Below are positions 8,488 to 17,346 of a stretch of DNA of 64,000 bases, piece after piece. Made by a program: the position numbers and the translations under genes. Source of the DNA: JBMYTN01 sp049604415. Its GTDB lineage: Bacteria; Pseudomonadota; Alphaproteobacteria; Rhodospirillales; Rhodospirillaceae. The notes under the pieces are model-generated. The model saw only the letters and a program-made list of their open reading frames with translations, was not told the DNA's origin and ran no database searches. Within the stretch, counting starts at the first letter, position 1. Each line of letters opens with the position of its first letter. Location: the NCBI GenBank assembly GCA_049604415.1, contig JBMYTN010000018.1:1-64000 (forward strand). Direction: 5' to 3'.

Positions 8488-9719
8488 AGGGCCGGAATAT
8501 CTCCCTCCGCGCGCCGGGTTTGGATTTGGTCCGCATGCTCGGCGAAGCGGTTCTCGGCAATGGCGCTGCGCAGCCCGGCCATCAGATCCTGGTAATATTG
8601 CAGATTATGGGCGGTCAGCAGCATCGGGCCGAGCATTTCCTCGGCCTTGATCAGGTGGTGCAAATAGGCCCGGGAATAGGACGTGCAGGCTGGGCAGCTG
8701 CACTCGGCATCCAGGGGCCGGGGGTCGTCCTTATGCCGGGCATTGCGCAGATTGACCTCGCCGCGCCGGGTAAAGGCCTGGGCGGTGCGGCCAGACCGGG
8801 TCGGCATCACGCAGTCAAACATATCGATGCCCCGGGCCACCGCGCCGATGATGTCCTCGGGCCGCCCGACCCCCATCAAATAGCGCGGGGCGTCTTCGGG
8901 CAGGGCTGGAGTGGTGATCTCCAGCATCCGGAACATCTCATCCTGAGGCTCGCCCACCGCCAGACCACCGACCGCATAGCCGTCAAAGCCGATCTCCCGC
9001 AGCGCTGCCGCACTCTCCAGGCGCAGATCTGGGTAGACGCCGCCTTGGACAATGCCGAACAGGCCATAGCCCGGGCGGGGCTGGAACGCCTCCCGGGAGC
9101 GTTTGGCCCAGCGCATGGACAGCTGCATGGAGCTGTCGGCCTGCTCATGGGTCGCCGGATAGGGCGTGCATTCATCAAAGGCCATGGTGATGGTCGCCCC
9201 CAGCAGATGCTGGATCTCCATGGAGCGTTCCGGGCTTAAGGTATGGCGGCTGCCATCAATGTGGGACTGGAAGGTGACGCCCTGTTCGGTGATTTTGCGC
9301 AAGGCGGCAAGAGACATGACCTGGAAACCGCCACTGTCGGTTAGGATCGGGCCGGACCAGTTCATGAATTTATGCAGGCCGCCCAAACGCGCCACCCGCT
9401 CCGCACCCGGGCGCAGCATCAGATGATAGGTGTTGCCGAGAATGATCTGCGCCCCGGTGGCCGCAACCTGTTCCGGGCGCATGGCCTTCACTGTGCCCGC
9501 CGTGCCCACCGGCATAAAGGCCGGGGTGGCGATGGTACCATGGGCGGTCTGGACTGCGCCCAAGCGCGCGCCACCGCTGGTGGTCTTTAGGTGAAAGCCG
9601 AAGGCGCTGGCAGCTGGCCCGCTGTCATTGGCGGCCGGATGGAGGGGCTGGGAGTGCTGCCCGTCCCGGACCACGGCCTGCTGCAGGGTTTCTTCTGGCA
9701 GGGTGTTTTCTGGAGTCAT
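8484..9719 (-). CDS. tgt: tRNA-guanine transglycosylase
   Basis: A 411-residue enzyme that exchanges guanine 34 for preQ1 in GUN anticodons. The catalytic region ILTDSGGFQVMSL, the NTYHLMLRPG motif, and the zinc site CSCPACTSYSRAYLHHL are present. The N-terminus carries about 40 non-conserved residues before FGFHLKTTSGGARLG. It overlaps queA upstream and queG downstream by ATGA junctions, so the three enzymes of queuosine insertion and completion are made from one message. Confidence 0.96.
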   Translation of the reverse strand: MTPENTLPEETLQQAVVRDGQHSQPLHPAANDSGPAASAFGFHLKTTSGGARLGAVQTAHGTIATPAFMPVGTAGTVKAMRPEQVAATGAQIILGNTYHLMLRPGAERVARLGGLHKFMNWSGPILTDSGGFQVMSLAALRKITEQGVTFQSHIDGSRHTLSPERSMEIQHLLGATITMAFDECTPYPATHEQADSSMQLSMRWAKRSREAFQPRPGYGLFGIVQGGVYPDLRLESAAALREIGFDGYAVGGLAVGEPQDEMFRMLEITTPALPEDAPRYLMGVGRPEDIIGAVARGIDMFDCVMPTRSGRTAQAFTRRGEVNLRNARHKDDPRPLDAECSCPACTSYSRAYLHHLIKAEEMLGPMLLTAHNLQYYQDLMAGLRSAIAENRFAEHADQIQTRRAEGDIPAL

Positions 9720-10759
9720 TGCGGGCCTGTCCGTCGACTGAGCAAGGAAGAATCTCCATAGGAATAAAACCGATAGCCCGAAGCCACCGCATGGGCATAG
9801 GCCGCTTGCATGCGCTCCAGGCCGGAAAAGGCGGAGACCAGCATAAACAAGGTTGAGCGCGGCAGGTGAAAATTGGTCATCAGCTTGTCCACGACCTGAA
9901 ATTGGTAGCCTGGGGTGATGAACAGCCGAGTCGCCTCATCAAAGGGGGCTAGGCTGCCATCGGGCTGGGCTGCGCTTTCCAACAGCCGCAAGGCTGTGGT
10001 GCCGACGGCAATCACCTTGCCGCCAGCGGCCCGAGCGGCCTCAATCTGTGCCACGGCTTCGGGCGACACCACACCGCGCTCCGCATGCATGCGATGGTCC
10101 TGGGTATCGTCCACTTTGACCGGCAAAAAGGTGCCCGCCCCCACATGCAAGGTGACATGGACCCGGTGGACACCGCGCGCATCCAAAGCCGCCAACACCC
10201 GGTCGGTGAAATGCAGCCCTGCGGTCGGGGCCGCCACCGCCCCAGGGTCCCGGGCATAGACCGTCTGATAGTCGGTCCGGTCCTTCTGATCGGCAGCCCG
10301 CTTCATATAGGGCGGCAAGGGCATGCGGCCATGGTCCTCCAAAGCCCCGGTCAGCCCTTGCGGATGGCCGGTCTCGAACCGCAATAGGGCCGAGCCGTCC
10401 TCATCCTTGCGTTCGACTTCGGCGGCCAGATCCGGGGCGAACTGGACCCGCCGCCCCGGCTGCAGCTTGCGGCCCGGCTTGGCGAACACCCACCAGCGCC
10501 AGTCATCGACCCGCAAATGCAAGGTGACCTCGACACCGCCCTCGCCAATGCGACCGGACAGCTGGGCTGGAATCACCCGGGTATCGTTGAACACCGCCAC
10601 ATCGCCGGGCTGCAACAAGTCGGGCAATGCCTGCACCGTGCGGTCCACGACCTCGCCGGTGTCGGGCACCTCCAACAGCCGCGCCGCATCGCGCGGCTCG
10701 ATGGGACGAGTCGCAATGCAGCTTTGCGGTAGATCAAAATCGAACAGGTCGACCTTCAC
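9716..10759 (-). CDS. queA: S-adenosylmethionine:tRNA ribosyltransferase-isomerase
   Basis: A 347-residue enzyme that transfers the ribosyl moiety of SAM to preQ1-tRNA to form epoxyqueuosine. The start is set at GTG 10759 (VKVDLFDFDLPQS) because GGGAGG lies six nt upstream; an ATG at 10834 would add 25 unconserved residues. Family motifs include ARLL near the N-terminus, FNDTRVIPAQL, AAPTAGLHFT, LHVGAGTF and TNFHLPRSTL. First gene of the queA-tgt-queG operon. Confidence 0.95.
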   Translation of the reverse strand: MKVDLFDFDLPQSCIATRPIEPRDAARLLEVPDTGEVVDRTVQALPDLLQPGDVAVFNDTRVIPAQLSGRIGEGGVEVTLHLRVDDWRWWVFAKPGRKLQPGRRVQFAPDLAAEVERKDEDGSALLRFETGHPQGLTGALEDHGRMPLPPYMKRAADQKDRTDYQTVYARDPGAVAAPTAGLHFTDRVLAALDARGVHRVHVTLHVGAGTFLPVKVDDTQDHRMHAERGVVSPEAVAQIEAARAAGGKVIAVGTTALRLLESAAQPDGSLAPFDEATRLFITPGYQFQVVDKLMTNFHLPRSTLFMLVSAFSGLERMQAAYAHAVASGYRFYSYGDSSLLSRRTGPQ

Positions 10760-10992
10760 GCTGTTCCTCCCGAACAGATCCTGGCAAACAAGCCTAAAAC
10801 CAAACGGTTTTTCTGGCAGGGCGCTAATATCCATAAATTTATTGCGCCTTTTCCTGGACGCAATTCGGCAAACATGCTTAATGCCCCCTTCTTAGGCGGT
10901 TTTGGTTGTTTGGATCAGTAACACTTGATGATGCCCAATTGGATGGCAGCCCCAGTGGCCGCAGCATCAAACATTTGGGCCGTAAGGGGAGT

Positions 10993-11454
10993 ATGCCTGA
11001 CATGATCATCGAAGGATTGCGACCGACTTTGGAAGCCCATCCGTTCCTGCGCAATGCGCCGGAAAGCATGCTCGAGCTGATGACTGGATGTGCACGCAAC
11101 GAGACCTTTTCTCCCGGTGACTTTCTGATCCGCGAAGGCCGTGTGGCCGAACGCTTTTTGTTGATCCGCCAAGGCACTGTCAGCCTGTCCGCCCCGTCTG
11201 GGCCCGAGGGACCGGTGCTGGAAACCCTGTCCGATGGCGATGCCTTGGGCTGGTCCTGGCTGATCGAGCCCTATATGTGGACCTTCAATGCCAAGGCGGT
11301 GTCCTCGGTGCGGGCGCTCAGCTTTGATGCTGCCTGCCTGCGGGCCAAAATGGATGAAAACCCTGAATTTGGCTATGCGGTGCTCAGCCGTTTCATGCCG
11401 ATCATGGCCGAACGTCTGAAAGCCGCCCGCCTGGAGATGATGGCCCCGCGCTAA
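10993..11454 (+). CDS. cyclic nucleotide-binding-domain protein without HTH
   Basis: About 153 residues covering a single cNMP-binding beta-roll: HPFLRNAPESMLELM, FSPGDFLIREGRVAERFLLIRQGTVSL, and GDALGWSWLIEPY. The canonical phosphate-binding cassette (GE.A..R) is not obvious, so ligand binding is uncertain. There is no DNA-binding domain, unlike Crp/Fnr regulators. AAGGGG lies three nt before the ATG at 10993; an ATG nine nt further in (11002) is an alternative. It is divergent from queA; no functional link is apparent. Confidence 0.78.
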   Translation: MPDMIIEGLRPTLEAHPFLRNAPESMLELMTGCARNETFSPGDFLIREGRVAERFLLIRQGTVSLSAPSGPEGPVLETLSDGDALGWSWLIEPYMWTFNAKAVSSVRALSFDAACLRAKMDENPEFGYAVLSRFMPIMAERLKAARLEMMAPR

Positions 11455-11520
11455 GGCTGCAACCAAGGAGGGGCGCTTAAGAGTGGCCCTCCGCTGCGCC
11501 TCAGGCGGGCGATTGACCCT

Positions 11521-11862
11521 TCAATAATCCGTCTCTTCCGGTTTTGACGCCGCCGTCTTGCGCCGAAACGGGCCATCCCAGGCCAATTTCATCACCAAAA
11601 CCGCGCCAGCCAGGACCAAGGTGACCCCATTGGCCAGAACCAGCGGTACATCGCCGATGAACAGGCCATAGATCAACCAGAGCAACACCCCGGTGACCAG
11701 GACCAGGAACATCACCAGGGAAATGTCTTCCACCTTGCGCGTGCGCCAGGCTTTGATCACCTGGGGCAAAAACGCCAAGGTGGTCATGGTTCCGGCGGCG
11801 AGGCCAATGACCTCAACAAAAGCCGGGGACAGGCTGGACCCATCCATCATCTCAGTCTCCAT
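11521..11862 (-). CDS. SemiSWEET-family transporter
   Basis: A 113-residue protein with three hydrophobic helices and a PQ-loop motif (TLAFLPQVIKAWRTRKV), the single triple-helix bundle of bacterial SemiSWEET sugar transporters, which dimerise in the inner membrane. A short charged tail follows. ATGs at codons 5 and 6 are alternative starts. Substrate preference cannot be assigned. It is a single gene between unrelated neighbours. Confidence 0.88.
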   Translation of the reverse strand: METEMMDGSSLSPAFVEVIGLAAGTMTTLAFLPQVIKAWRTRKVEDISLVMFLVLVTGVLLWLIYGLFIGDVPLVLANGVTLVLAGAVLVMKLAWDGPFRRKTAASKPEETDY

Positions 11863-11963
11863 TGATCACCTAGGCCCAAGACCACGACGGTGATGCCTGA
11901 TTTTGGCATCACGGGCATCATGGGATCGCGCAACGAGGGCGTAGGGTTGGTTTTCGGGTAACC

Positions 11964-12023
11964 GGGCGGGCACCTGGGCGGGCACCTGGGCGGGCAGCCG
12001 GACGGGCAGCCGGACGGGCAAGC
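11964..12023. repeat. five 12-bp tandem units
   Basis: Imperfect copies of GGGCGGGCACCT/GGACGGGCAGCC run head to tail in the gap between the SemiSWEET gene and the DUF2937 gene. A minus-strand frame through it would read Pro-Ser-Gly-Cys-like repeats, but it is not a credible gene. Confidence 0.7.
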
Positions 12024-12117
12024 AGACGGACCTGGGGGGTCAGTTCGGACGACCGGGCTGGACCTCTGCCGGGATTTTGCGTGGTGTAGCGGTTCCGAAA
12101 CGGATAGTCTACCGCCT

Positions 12118-12633
12118 ATGATCTGGGTGCTTCGTAAAATCGATTCTGTGTTCGGCGCGGTCTTTGCCACCGCCGGGGCCATGTCCCTGTCGCAAATTCA
12201 GACCTTCATTGCCCAATATGTCCAGCGATTGGGCGGCCATGTGGATGAAGCCCGTCTGGCCCTGGCCCGCACCGAGGGCAGTGACCTGGCCGCCCGAGTG
12301 CCCGAAGAAGCGGTCAACACCATCCGCGATGAAGCCGCCCTGCGCCTGCAAACCCTGGAAGCCGACCAGCAAGCCATTGCCGAGGCCGGACCTTGGGAAG
12401 CCCCCTTTGTCCTGCTGCAACGGCTGGACCCAGACATTGCCCAAGGCACCTTGACCGATTTCAGCCCGGCCCTGCCGCTGGAGCCCGTCGCCGCCAGCTA
12501 TATGGCCGGGGGGTTGGTCATCGGCCTGTTGGTCTATGAGTTGTTCAAACTGCCCTTTGCCCTTACCTTTGCCCGGAGTAGAAATGGCCGCCGTGGCCAC
12601 CACCATTCCGGTCACGGTTTAAGCCGCCGATAG
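12118..12633 (+). CDS. DUF2937 family membrane protein
   Basis: A 171-residue protein with a hydrophobic segment near the N-terminus (about 10-25) and another near the C-terminus (about 125-147) around a soluble helical middle (FIAQYVQRLGGHVDEARLAL, DEAALRLQTLEAD). This layout and the opening MIWVLRKIDSVFGAVF match DUF2937, a family without known function common in alphaproteobacteria. The tail is rich in Arg, Gly and His. Confidence 0.75.
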   Translation: MIWVLRKIDSVFGAVFATAGAMSLSQIQTFIAQYVQRLGGHVDEARLALARTEGSDLAARVPEEAVNTIRDEAALRLQTLEADQQAIAEAGPWEAPFVLLQRLDPDIAQGTLTDFSPALPLEPVAASYMAGGLVIGLLVYELFKLPFALTFARSRNGRRGHHHSGHGLSRR

Positions 12634-12743
12634 GGCTGTGGTTTGGCCTATCGGTTCGCTATATCCAGCCTATTCGCTTCTTCCGCCCGTCTTTTTCCCA
12701 GCCGCCTTGCCCCAGTCGGCGCACGAGCCTTGGTCCTAAATCG

Positions 12744-13844
12744 GTGATCGAACAACTTGGATATTGGATCATTCCGCTGGCGGCCCTGTTGGGCGGCGGC
12801 GCAGGGCTCGCTTATGCTTGGCTGCGCGGCACCCCAGCAAACACGGTGCCCTCCGGCGCGCCCAGCAAAGCGGGAAGCGAACCGGTTACGGTGCGGGAAC
12901 TCCAGCGGGGGTCACAGCCCACCGAAAGCGCGATGTCCCCCCGGGCCATGACGCCCGAAACCGCGCCGGACCTGGCCCCGATGGCCTCTAAAGCCTCTGC
13001 GGCTTCTGCAGCCCCAACACCCATCAGCCCCTATAGCATCGTCCCCGAGCGCCCAACCGAGCAGCAAGAGGCCTCCAAAGCTGATCCGATTGAAGCCCCA
13101 GCGCCAAAACCGGATCCGAAACCAGAGCCAAAGCCAACCCCCGCACCGAAACCAGAACCGAAACCTGCTCCAGAGCCAATCCAAGAGCCGACCCCAGAGC
13201 CGGTCAAACCGGTGCAACACCCACCGGATCCCGCCCCAAAACGGCTGCAAAAAAGCGATTTCGGGGACCGCTGCATCGACGAAGCGGTGACCTTGCACCG
13301 GGAAGGCCGCAGCGCCTCGGCCCATGAGGCCCTGCACCAAGCCCTCAGCATCGCAACTGTGGCCCTCAAAGACGGCGATGTGATGACCGGGGCGGCGTTG
13401 CTGCATCGGATGACCGAGGTCGGGCCAAAGCTGCGGGCCAATGCCATCACCGCCGAAGCCCATCGCCAGCTCGGGGCCATGCGCGAAGACAGCGAACTGC
13501 CCGAAGCCCATGATCATTTCACCACCGCGTTGGAATTGTTCGAAGCCGCCGCCGACAAAACCGGCATCGCCCAGGTCGCCGATCATCTGGCCCTAATGCA
13601 TGCCCGGCTGGAAGACGCCGCCGGGGCCGAGGCCTATTACCGCTATGCCCTGGCCCAACGAGAGCGCTCCGGCGACCGGGAGACCACGGTCAAGACCCTG
13701 AACCATTTGGCCGCCGTTGTCGATCACCAGGACCGCCGCCGCGAAGCCCAGGAGCTGGTCGAGCGCGCCCTCACCCTGGCAAAAGGCCTGAAAAACAAAA
13801 CCTTGCTCGAAGACACTGAGTCTTTACGCAAAGAGCTAAGGTGA
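12744..13844 (+). CDS. membrane-anchored TPR protein with proline-rich linker
   Basis: A 366-residue protein beginning at GTG 12744. Residues about 6-28 form one membrane anchor. Residues about 30-165 are Pro/Lys/Glu-rich with PKPEPKP-type repeats, a likely extended spacer. The rest holds tetratricopeptide-like helices (ALHQALSIATVALKDGDV, AEAYYRYALAQRERSGD, AQELVERALTLAKGL). The architecture suggests a protein-interaction scaffold held off the membrane. No partner is indicated by the neighbours. Confidence 0.78.
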   Translation: MIEQLGYWIIPLAALLGGGAGLAYAWLRGTPANTVPSGAPSKAGSEPVTVRELQRGSQPTESAMSPRAMTPETAPDLAPMASKASAASAAPTPISPYSIVPERPTEQQEASKADPIEAPAPKPDPKPEPKPTPAPKPEPKPAPEPIQEPTPEPVKPVQHPPDPAPKRLQKSDFGDRCIDEAVTLHREGRSASAHEALHQALSIATVALKDGDVMTGAALLHRMTEVGPKLRANAITAEAHRQLGAMREDSELPEAHDHFTTALELFEAAADKTGIAQVADHLALMHARLEDAAGAEAYYRYALAQRERSGDRETTVKTLNHLAAVVDHQDRRREAQELVERALTLAKGLKNKTLLEDTESLRKELR

Positions 13845-13845
13845 G

Positions 13846-13863
13846 CAACTACATATGCAGTTG
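13846..13863. repeat. dispersed palindrome, copy 1 (over the TfoX-like start)
   Basis: CAACTACATATGCAGTTG, a copy of CAACTRCATATGYAGTTG with one mismatch between half-sites. It starts two nt after the upstream stop codon, and its ATG (13855) is the start codon of the TfoX-like gene. Confidence 0.75.
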
Positions 13864-14220
13864 ACTCGTTCCCTGCCCGAATTAACCGCCCATTGGCTCG
13901 ACCAGTTCCAAGATCTAGGACCAGTCACCTGCAAACGCCTGTTTGGCGGCTACGCTTTCTATCTGGGCCCCATCCTGTTCGCCGTGGCCCTGCGCGATGT
14001 CCTCTATTTCCGCGTCGATGCCACCCTAAAGGCCGCCCTAATCGCCGAAGGCAGCACGCCCTTCACCTATGAGAAAAAGGGCAAACAGGTCGTGGTGCAA
14101 AAATTCTACACCGCCCCCGACGCCTGCCTGGACGATCCCGACACGCTGATGGACTGGGCCAGGCAAGCCATAGATGCCAATCGCACAGAGACCCTTGCCC
14201 CGGACGAAAACGGGAGCTAA
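13855..14220 (+). CDS. TfoX N-terminal-domain family protein
   Basis: A 121-residue protein matching the TfoX N-terminal fold: LGPVTCKRLFGGYAFYLG, FAVALRDVLYFRVD, and FTYEKKGKQVVVQKFYTAP. The C-terminal helix-hairpin-helix part found in competence regulators is absent, as in many alphaproteobacterial versions of unknown role. It starts 11 nt after the TPR gene with AAGGTGAG upstream; the start codon lies inside a dispersed palindrome, which could affect translation. Confidence 0.85.
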   Translation: MQLTRSLPELTAHWLDQFQDLGPVTCKRLFGGYAFYLGPILFAVALRDVLYFRVDATLKAALIAEGSTPFTYEKKGKQVVVQKFYTAPDACLDDPDTLMDWARQAIDANRTETLAPDENGS

Positions 14221-14251
14221 CCTCCGCTCCCCAAATCCGGAGTTGTATCCG

Positions 14252-14339
14252 GGCCGCGTGGTGAAATTGGTAGACACAGCAGACTTAAAATCTGCTTCGA
14301 GATTCTCGAGTGCCGGTTCGAGTCCGGCCGCGGCCACCA
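14252..14339 (+). tRNA. tRNA-Leu (anticodon TAA)
   Basis: Acceptor stem GGCCGCG (14252-14258) pairs with CGCGGCC (14329-14335), followed by discriminator A and an encoded CCA (14337-14339). The anticodon loop CTTAAAA sits on a GCAGA/TCTGC stem, giving anticodon TAA. A long variable arm and a TTCGAGT T-loop on GCCGG/CCGGC fit a class II leucine tRNA. Confidence 0.96.
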
Positions 14340-14630
14340 CCGGCCATCCGGCCGGACGGTTCAGTTTGATCTGACGATTTTTTGCATCCCGCGTTGCTGA
14401 AGCGGTCCAGACGACCTGCACCCATGTCGCGGCCTTCATTCGGATTGATCTTTCTCTATTCACCAGTGTCCACGCGGCATGATCGAACATTAAGGCCGTG
14501 AAGACAGCTGAGTTTAAAAGGCCCATACGCGGACTGTTATCAACCGGACTCCAGCCCGGCCTTGTTCTCGACTCCCCTTGGGGGCTACCATCCGGTTTCC
14601 TGCCTTCGACGCACCCTTTTCCCCCGGATC

Positions 14631-17285
14631 ATGCAAGACAGCCCCTCCCCTTTGCTGGCCCCAACGGTGCCTGACGCCCCCTTTTCGCTGCTGGGCGATG
14701 GCCTCGGCACACAACCCGCCCTATTGCATGCCCTGGTCGCCATGGGCGTGGCGGCGGCCTTGATCTGCCTGTGGCTCTGGCGCGCCGAGCGCAACCGCTC
14801 CCGGGGCCTCGCCGCCGAGCTGGCGCAAACCGCGCAACAAGTCGAAACCCTGCAAGAGACCTTGGAAACCGCCCAGGACGGCTACCACTTGTGGATCCGT
14901 CCGACCATGGATCCGAGCGGGGCGTCGGCATCGGACGACCCCCTTGAGGACGCATTGGCCGAAGATCCAGGCCCGGATGGTGCAGAGGACTCACGAGAGG
15001 GTCTCGCCAGCGAAACCGAAGCCTGGACCGAGCTCTGCTCCCGACGGCTGGCGGTGCTGCTCCGGCTGCCCTCCGGCCGAGAGGCCAGCTTTTTGGAAAT
15101 CGCTGCTGGCTTCGCCGATGAGGACCGCGCCAAGCTGGTCTCCGCCGTTGAGGCCCTGCGCAGCGAAGGCGAGCCCTTCTCCCTGGACCTCTCCCGGCGC
15201 GGCATTGGACGACGGATCCATGCCCGGGGCTTGCGGATCGGCGGCTGGGACGGGCAACCCTTGGCCGATGCCCTGTGGATGCGCGATGTCACCGAAGACC
15301 GCGAAGCCCTGGAACAGCTGGCCGAGGAAGCCGACGCTCTGACCTCGGAGCGCGATGGCCTGCGCGCCTTGATCGACGCATTGCCGGTCGGGGTCTGGAT
15401 GCGCGACGAAGCCCTGGCCCTGGCCGACTGCAATCAGGCTCATTTGCGGGCGCTGGATCTGCCGGACCGGGAGGCCGCCCTCAGCCAACCCCGCGAAATC
15501 GCCGAAGGGGTCACCGGTCAGGAAATGCGCGCCCTGGCCGCCCGCAGCCGCGCGGCGGGAACCGGCAGCGCCGGACGCTTCCATGTCCTGATCGGCGGCG
15601 AGCGCCGCTTGTTGGAGGTCACCGAAACCCCGACCGCGCCGGGCGGATCCAAGCCGGGCCACACGGTCGGGCTGGCCTATGACATCACCATGATCGAAGA
15701 TTTGGAGACCCGCCTCACCCGAGACGCCGCCGCCCAAGCCGAGGTCCTAGAACGTCTGGGCACGGCCATCGCCGTCTTTGGCTCCGACACCCGGCTGTCC
15801 TTCCACAACACCGCCTTCGCCAAGCTCTGGTCCCTAGACACTGACTGGCTGGCGCAATCGCCGGGCTATGGCGCGTTCCTGGAGCGTCTACGCGAAGGCC
15901 GCCGCTTGCCCGAGGTCGCCGACTTCCCCGCTTTCAAAGCCGGGGAGCTGAAACAATTCGCCAAGCTGCTCCAACCCAAAGAAGACATTCTCCACCTGCC
16001 TGATGGCACCACCTTGCGCCGGGTGATCGCCCCGCACCCCCTGGGCGGCTTGCTCACCACCTTTGAAGACGTCACCGACAGCCTGGCCCTGGAACGCTCC
16101 TTCAACCAGCTGACAGCGGTGCAGCGCGAGACCCTGGACCATTTGAAGGAAGCCGTCGCCGTGTTTGGCCCGGACGGGACCCTGCAGCTCTGCAATCCGC
16201 CCTTCACCGCGCTCTGGGGGCTCAGCCCCGATGGCAGCACCTCACCGACCGAGGCCGGGACCAATGCGGATGCGGATGGGGGCCCGAGCACGGGAGCAGG
16301 GGCCGGGGCGGCGCTGTCGGCCACCATGGCCCAATTGACCGAACTGGCCGCCCGGGTCGAGCAGTCGGAGGCCGACGCCGCGCGGGCCGGGCTGGGGGGG
16401 CCCTCCGGCCATTTCCGCCGCCGCCTCTTGGCCCCACCGGACAGCCGGGAAACCCGCTCCGGCCGCTTGACCCGGTCCGACGGCACCCATCTGGATTACA
16501 CCGGGGTGCCGCTGCCCGATGGCGGCTTGTTGATCAGTTTCTTAGATGTAACCGACCGGGTCCGGGTCGAAACCGCCCTGCGCGAGCGCACCGACGCCCT
16601 GCGCGCCGCCGAGCTGCTCAAGGGCGAGTTCATTTCCCATGTGTCCTTCGAGCTGCGCACCCCCTTGACCACCATTGCTGGCTTCGCCGAAATCCTGGCA
16701 GAGGGCTATTATGGTGCCCTCAATCCGCGCCAATCAGACTATGCCAAAGTCATTGCCGAAACCGCCGAGCAGGTCACCCGCCTGCTCGATGACATCGGCG
16801 ATCTGGTCTCCGTCGAGGCCGGGCAGCTGTCTCTGGAGCTGGACGCCTTTGACATCCATGCCGCCTTGGCCGCCGTTCTCTCCCTAACCCGGGAAACCGC
16901 CAAGCGCCGCAATGTCACGGTCCATTTTGATTGCCCGCCCGATGCGGGGTGGATGGTGGCCGATGAACGCCGGATCAAACAGATCCTGTTCCACCTGATG
17001 TCCAATGCGGTGAAGTTTACCGAGGCAGGTGGCCAGGTCACCCTGGCAGCAGACCGCAAAGACGGCTTTGTCAGCTTCACGGTCGCCGATACCGGGCGTG
17101 GCATGGAGGTCGGCACCCAGGAAAAAGCCTTTGGCGGTTTCATCAAGGATCCCTCCAGCGAGGGCGTTGGTCTCGGCCTGACCCTGGTCCGGCAATTCGT
17201 TGACCTGCATGGCGGTCGAATGGAGCTGCTCTCGGTCCCCGGCGAGGGCACCACGGTGATCGTCGAAATCCCGTCCGGAGGCTAG
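14631..17285 (+). CDS. divL: DivL-like PAS sensor pseudokinase (phosphoacceptor His replaced by Phe)
   Basis: About 884 residues from the ATG at 14631. One membrane helix (31-50), a long helical stretch, then several PAS-like modules (about 240-560) and a histidine-kinase core. The H-box reads HVSFELRTPLTT, with Phe673 (codon 16647-16649) where kinases have His. The ATP-binding domain is intact: N-box LMSNAVKF, DTGRGM, and GVGLGLTLVRQF. In Caulobacter DivL the same site is Tyr and the protein signals through CckA to CtrA without using that residue as a normal kinase. The downstream order tsaE-amgK-murU-addB-addA-trxA supports this identity. The gene symbol is inferred; a DivL-related paralogue is possible. 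Confidence 0.8.
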   Translation: MQDSPSPLLAPTVPDAPFSLLGDGLGTQPALLHALVAMGVAAALICLWLWRAERNRSRGLAAELAQTAQQVETLQETLETAQDGYHLWIRPTMDPSGASASDDPLEDALAEDPGPDGAEDSREGLASETEAWTELCSRRLAVLLRLPSGREASFLEIAAGFADEDRAKLVSAVEALRSEGEPFSLDLSRRGIGRRIHARGLRIGGWDGQPLADALWMRDVTEDREALEQLAEEADALTSERDGLRALIDALPVGVWMRDEALALADCNQAHLRALDLPDREAALSQPREIAEGVTGQEMRALAARSRAAGTGSAGRFHVLIGGERRLLEVTETPTAPGGSKPGHTVGLAYDITMIEDLETRLTRDAAAQAEVLERLGTAIAVFGSDTRLSFHNTAFAKLWSLDTDWLAQSPGYGAFLERLREGRRLPEVADFPAFKAGELKQFAKLLQPKEDILHLPDGTTLRRVIAPHPLGGLLTTFEDVTDSLALERSFNQLTAVQRETLDHLKEAVAVFGPDGTLQLCNPPFTALWGLSPDGSTSPTEAGTNADADGGPSTGAGAGAALSATMAQLTELAARVEQSEADAARAGLGGPSGHFRRRLLAPPDSRETRSGRLTRSDGTHLDYTGVPLPDGGLLISFLDVTDRVRVETALRERTDALRAAELLKGEFISHVSFELRTPLTTIAGFAEILAEGYYGALNPRQSDYAKVIAETAEQVTRLLDDIGDLVSVEAGQLSLELDAFDIHAALAAVLSLTRETAKRRNVTVHFDCPPDAGWMVADERRIKQILFHLMSNAVKFTEAGGQVTLAADRKDGFVSFTVADTGRGMEVGTQEKAFGGFIKDPSSEGVGLGLTLVRQFVDLHGGRMELLSVPGEGTTVIVEIPSGG

Positions 17286-17346
17286 CGGGTCACAATCCAG
17301 ACCGATCAACCATCCACCAACCGGGCGTCTACGGGACCAAAATCCG

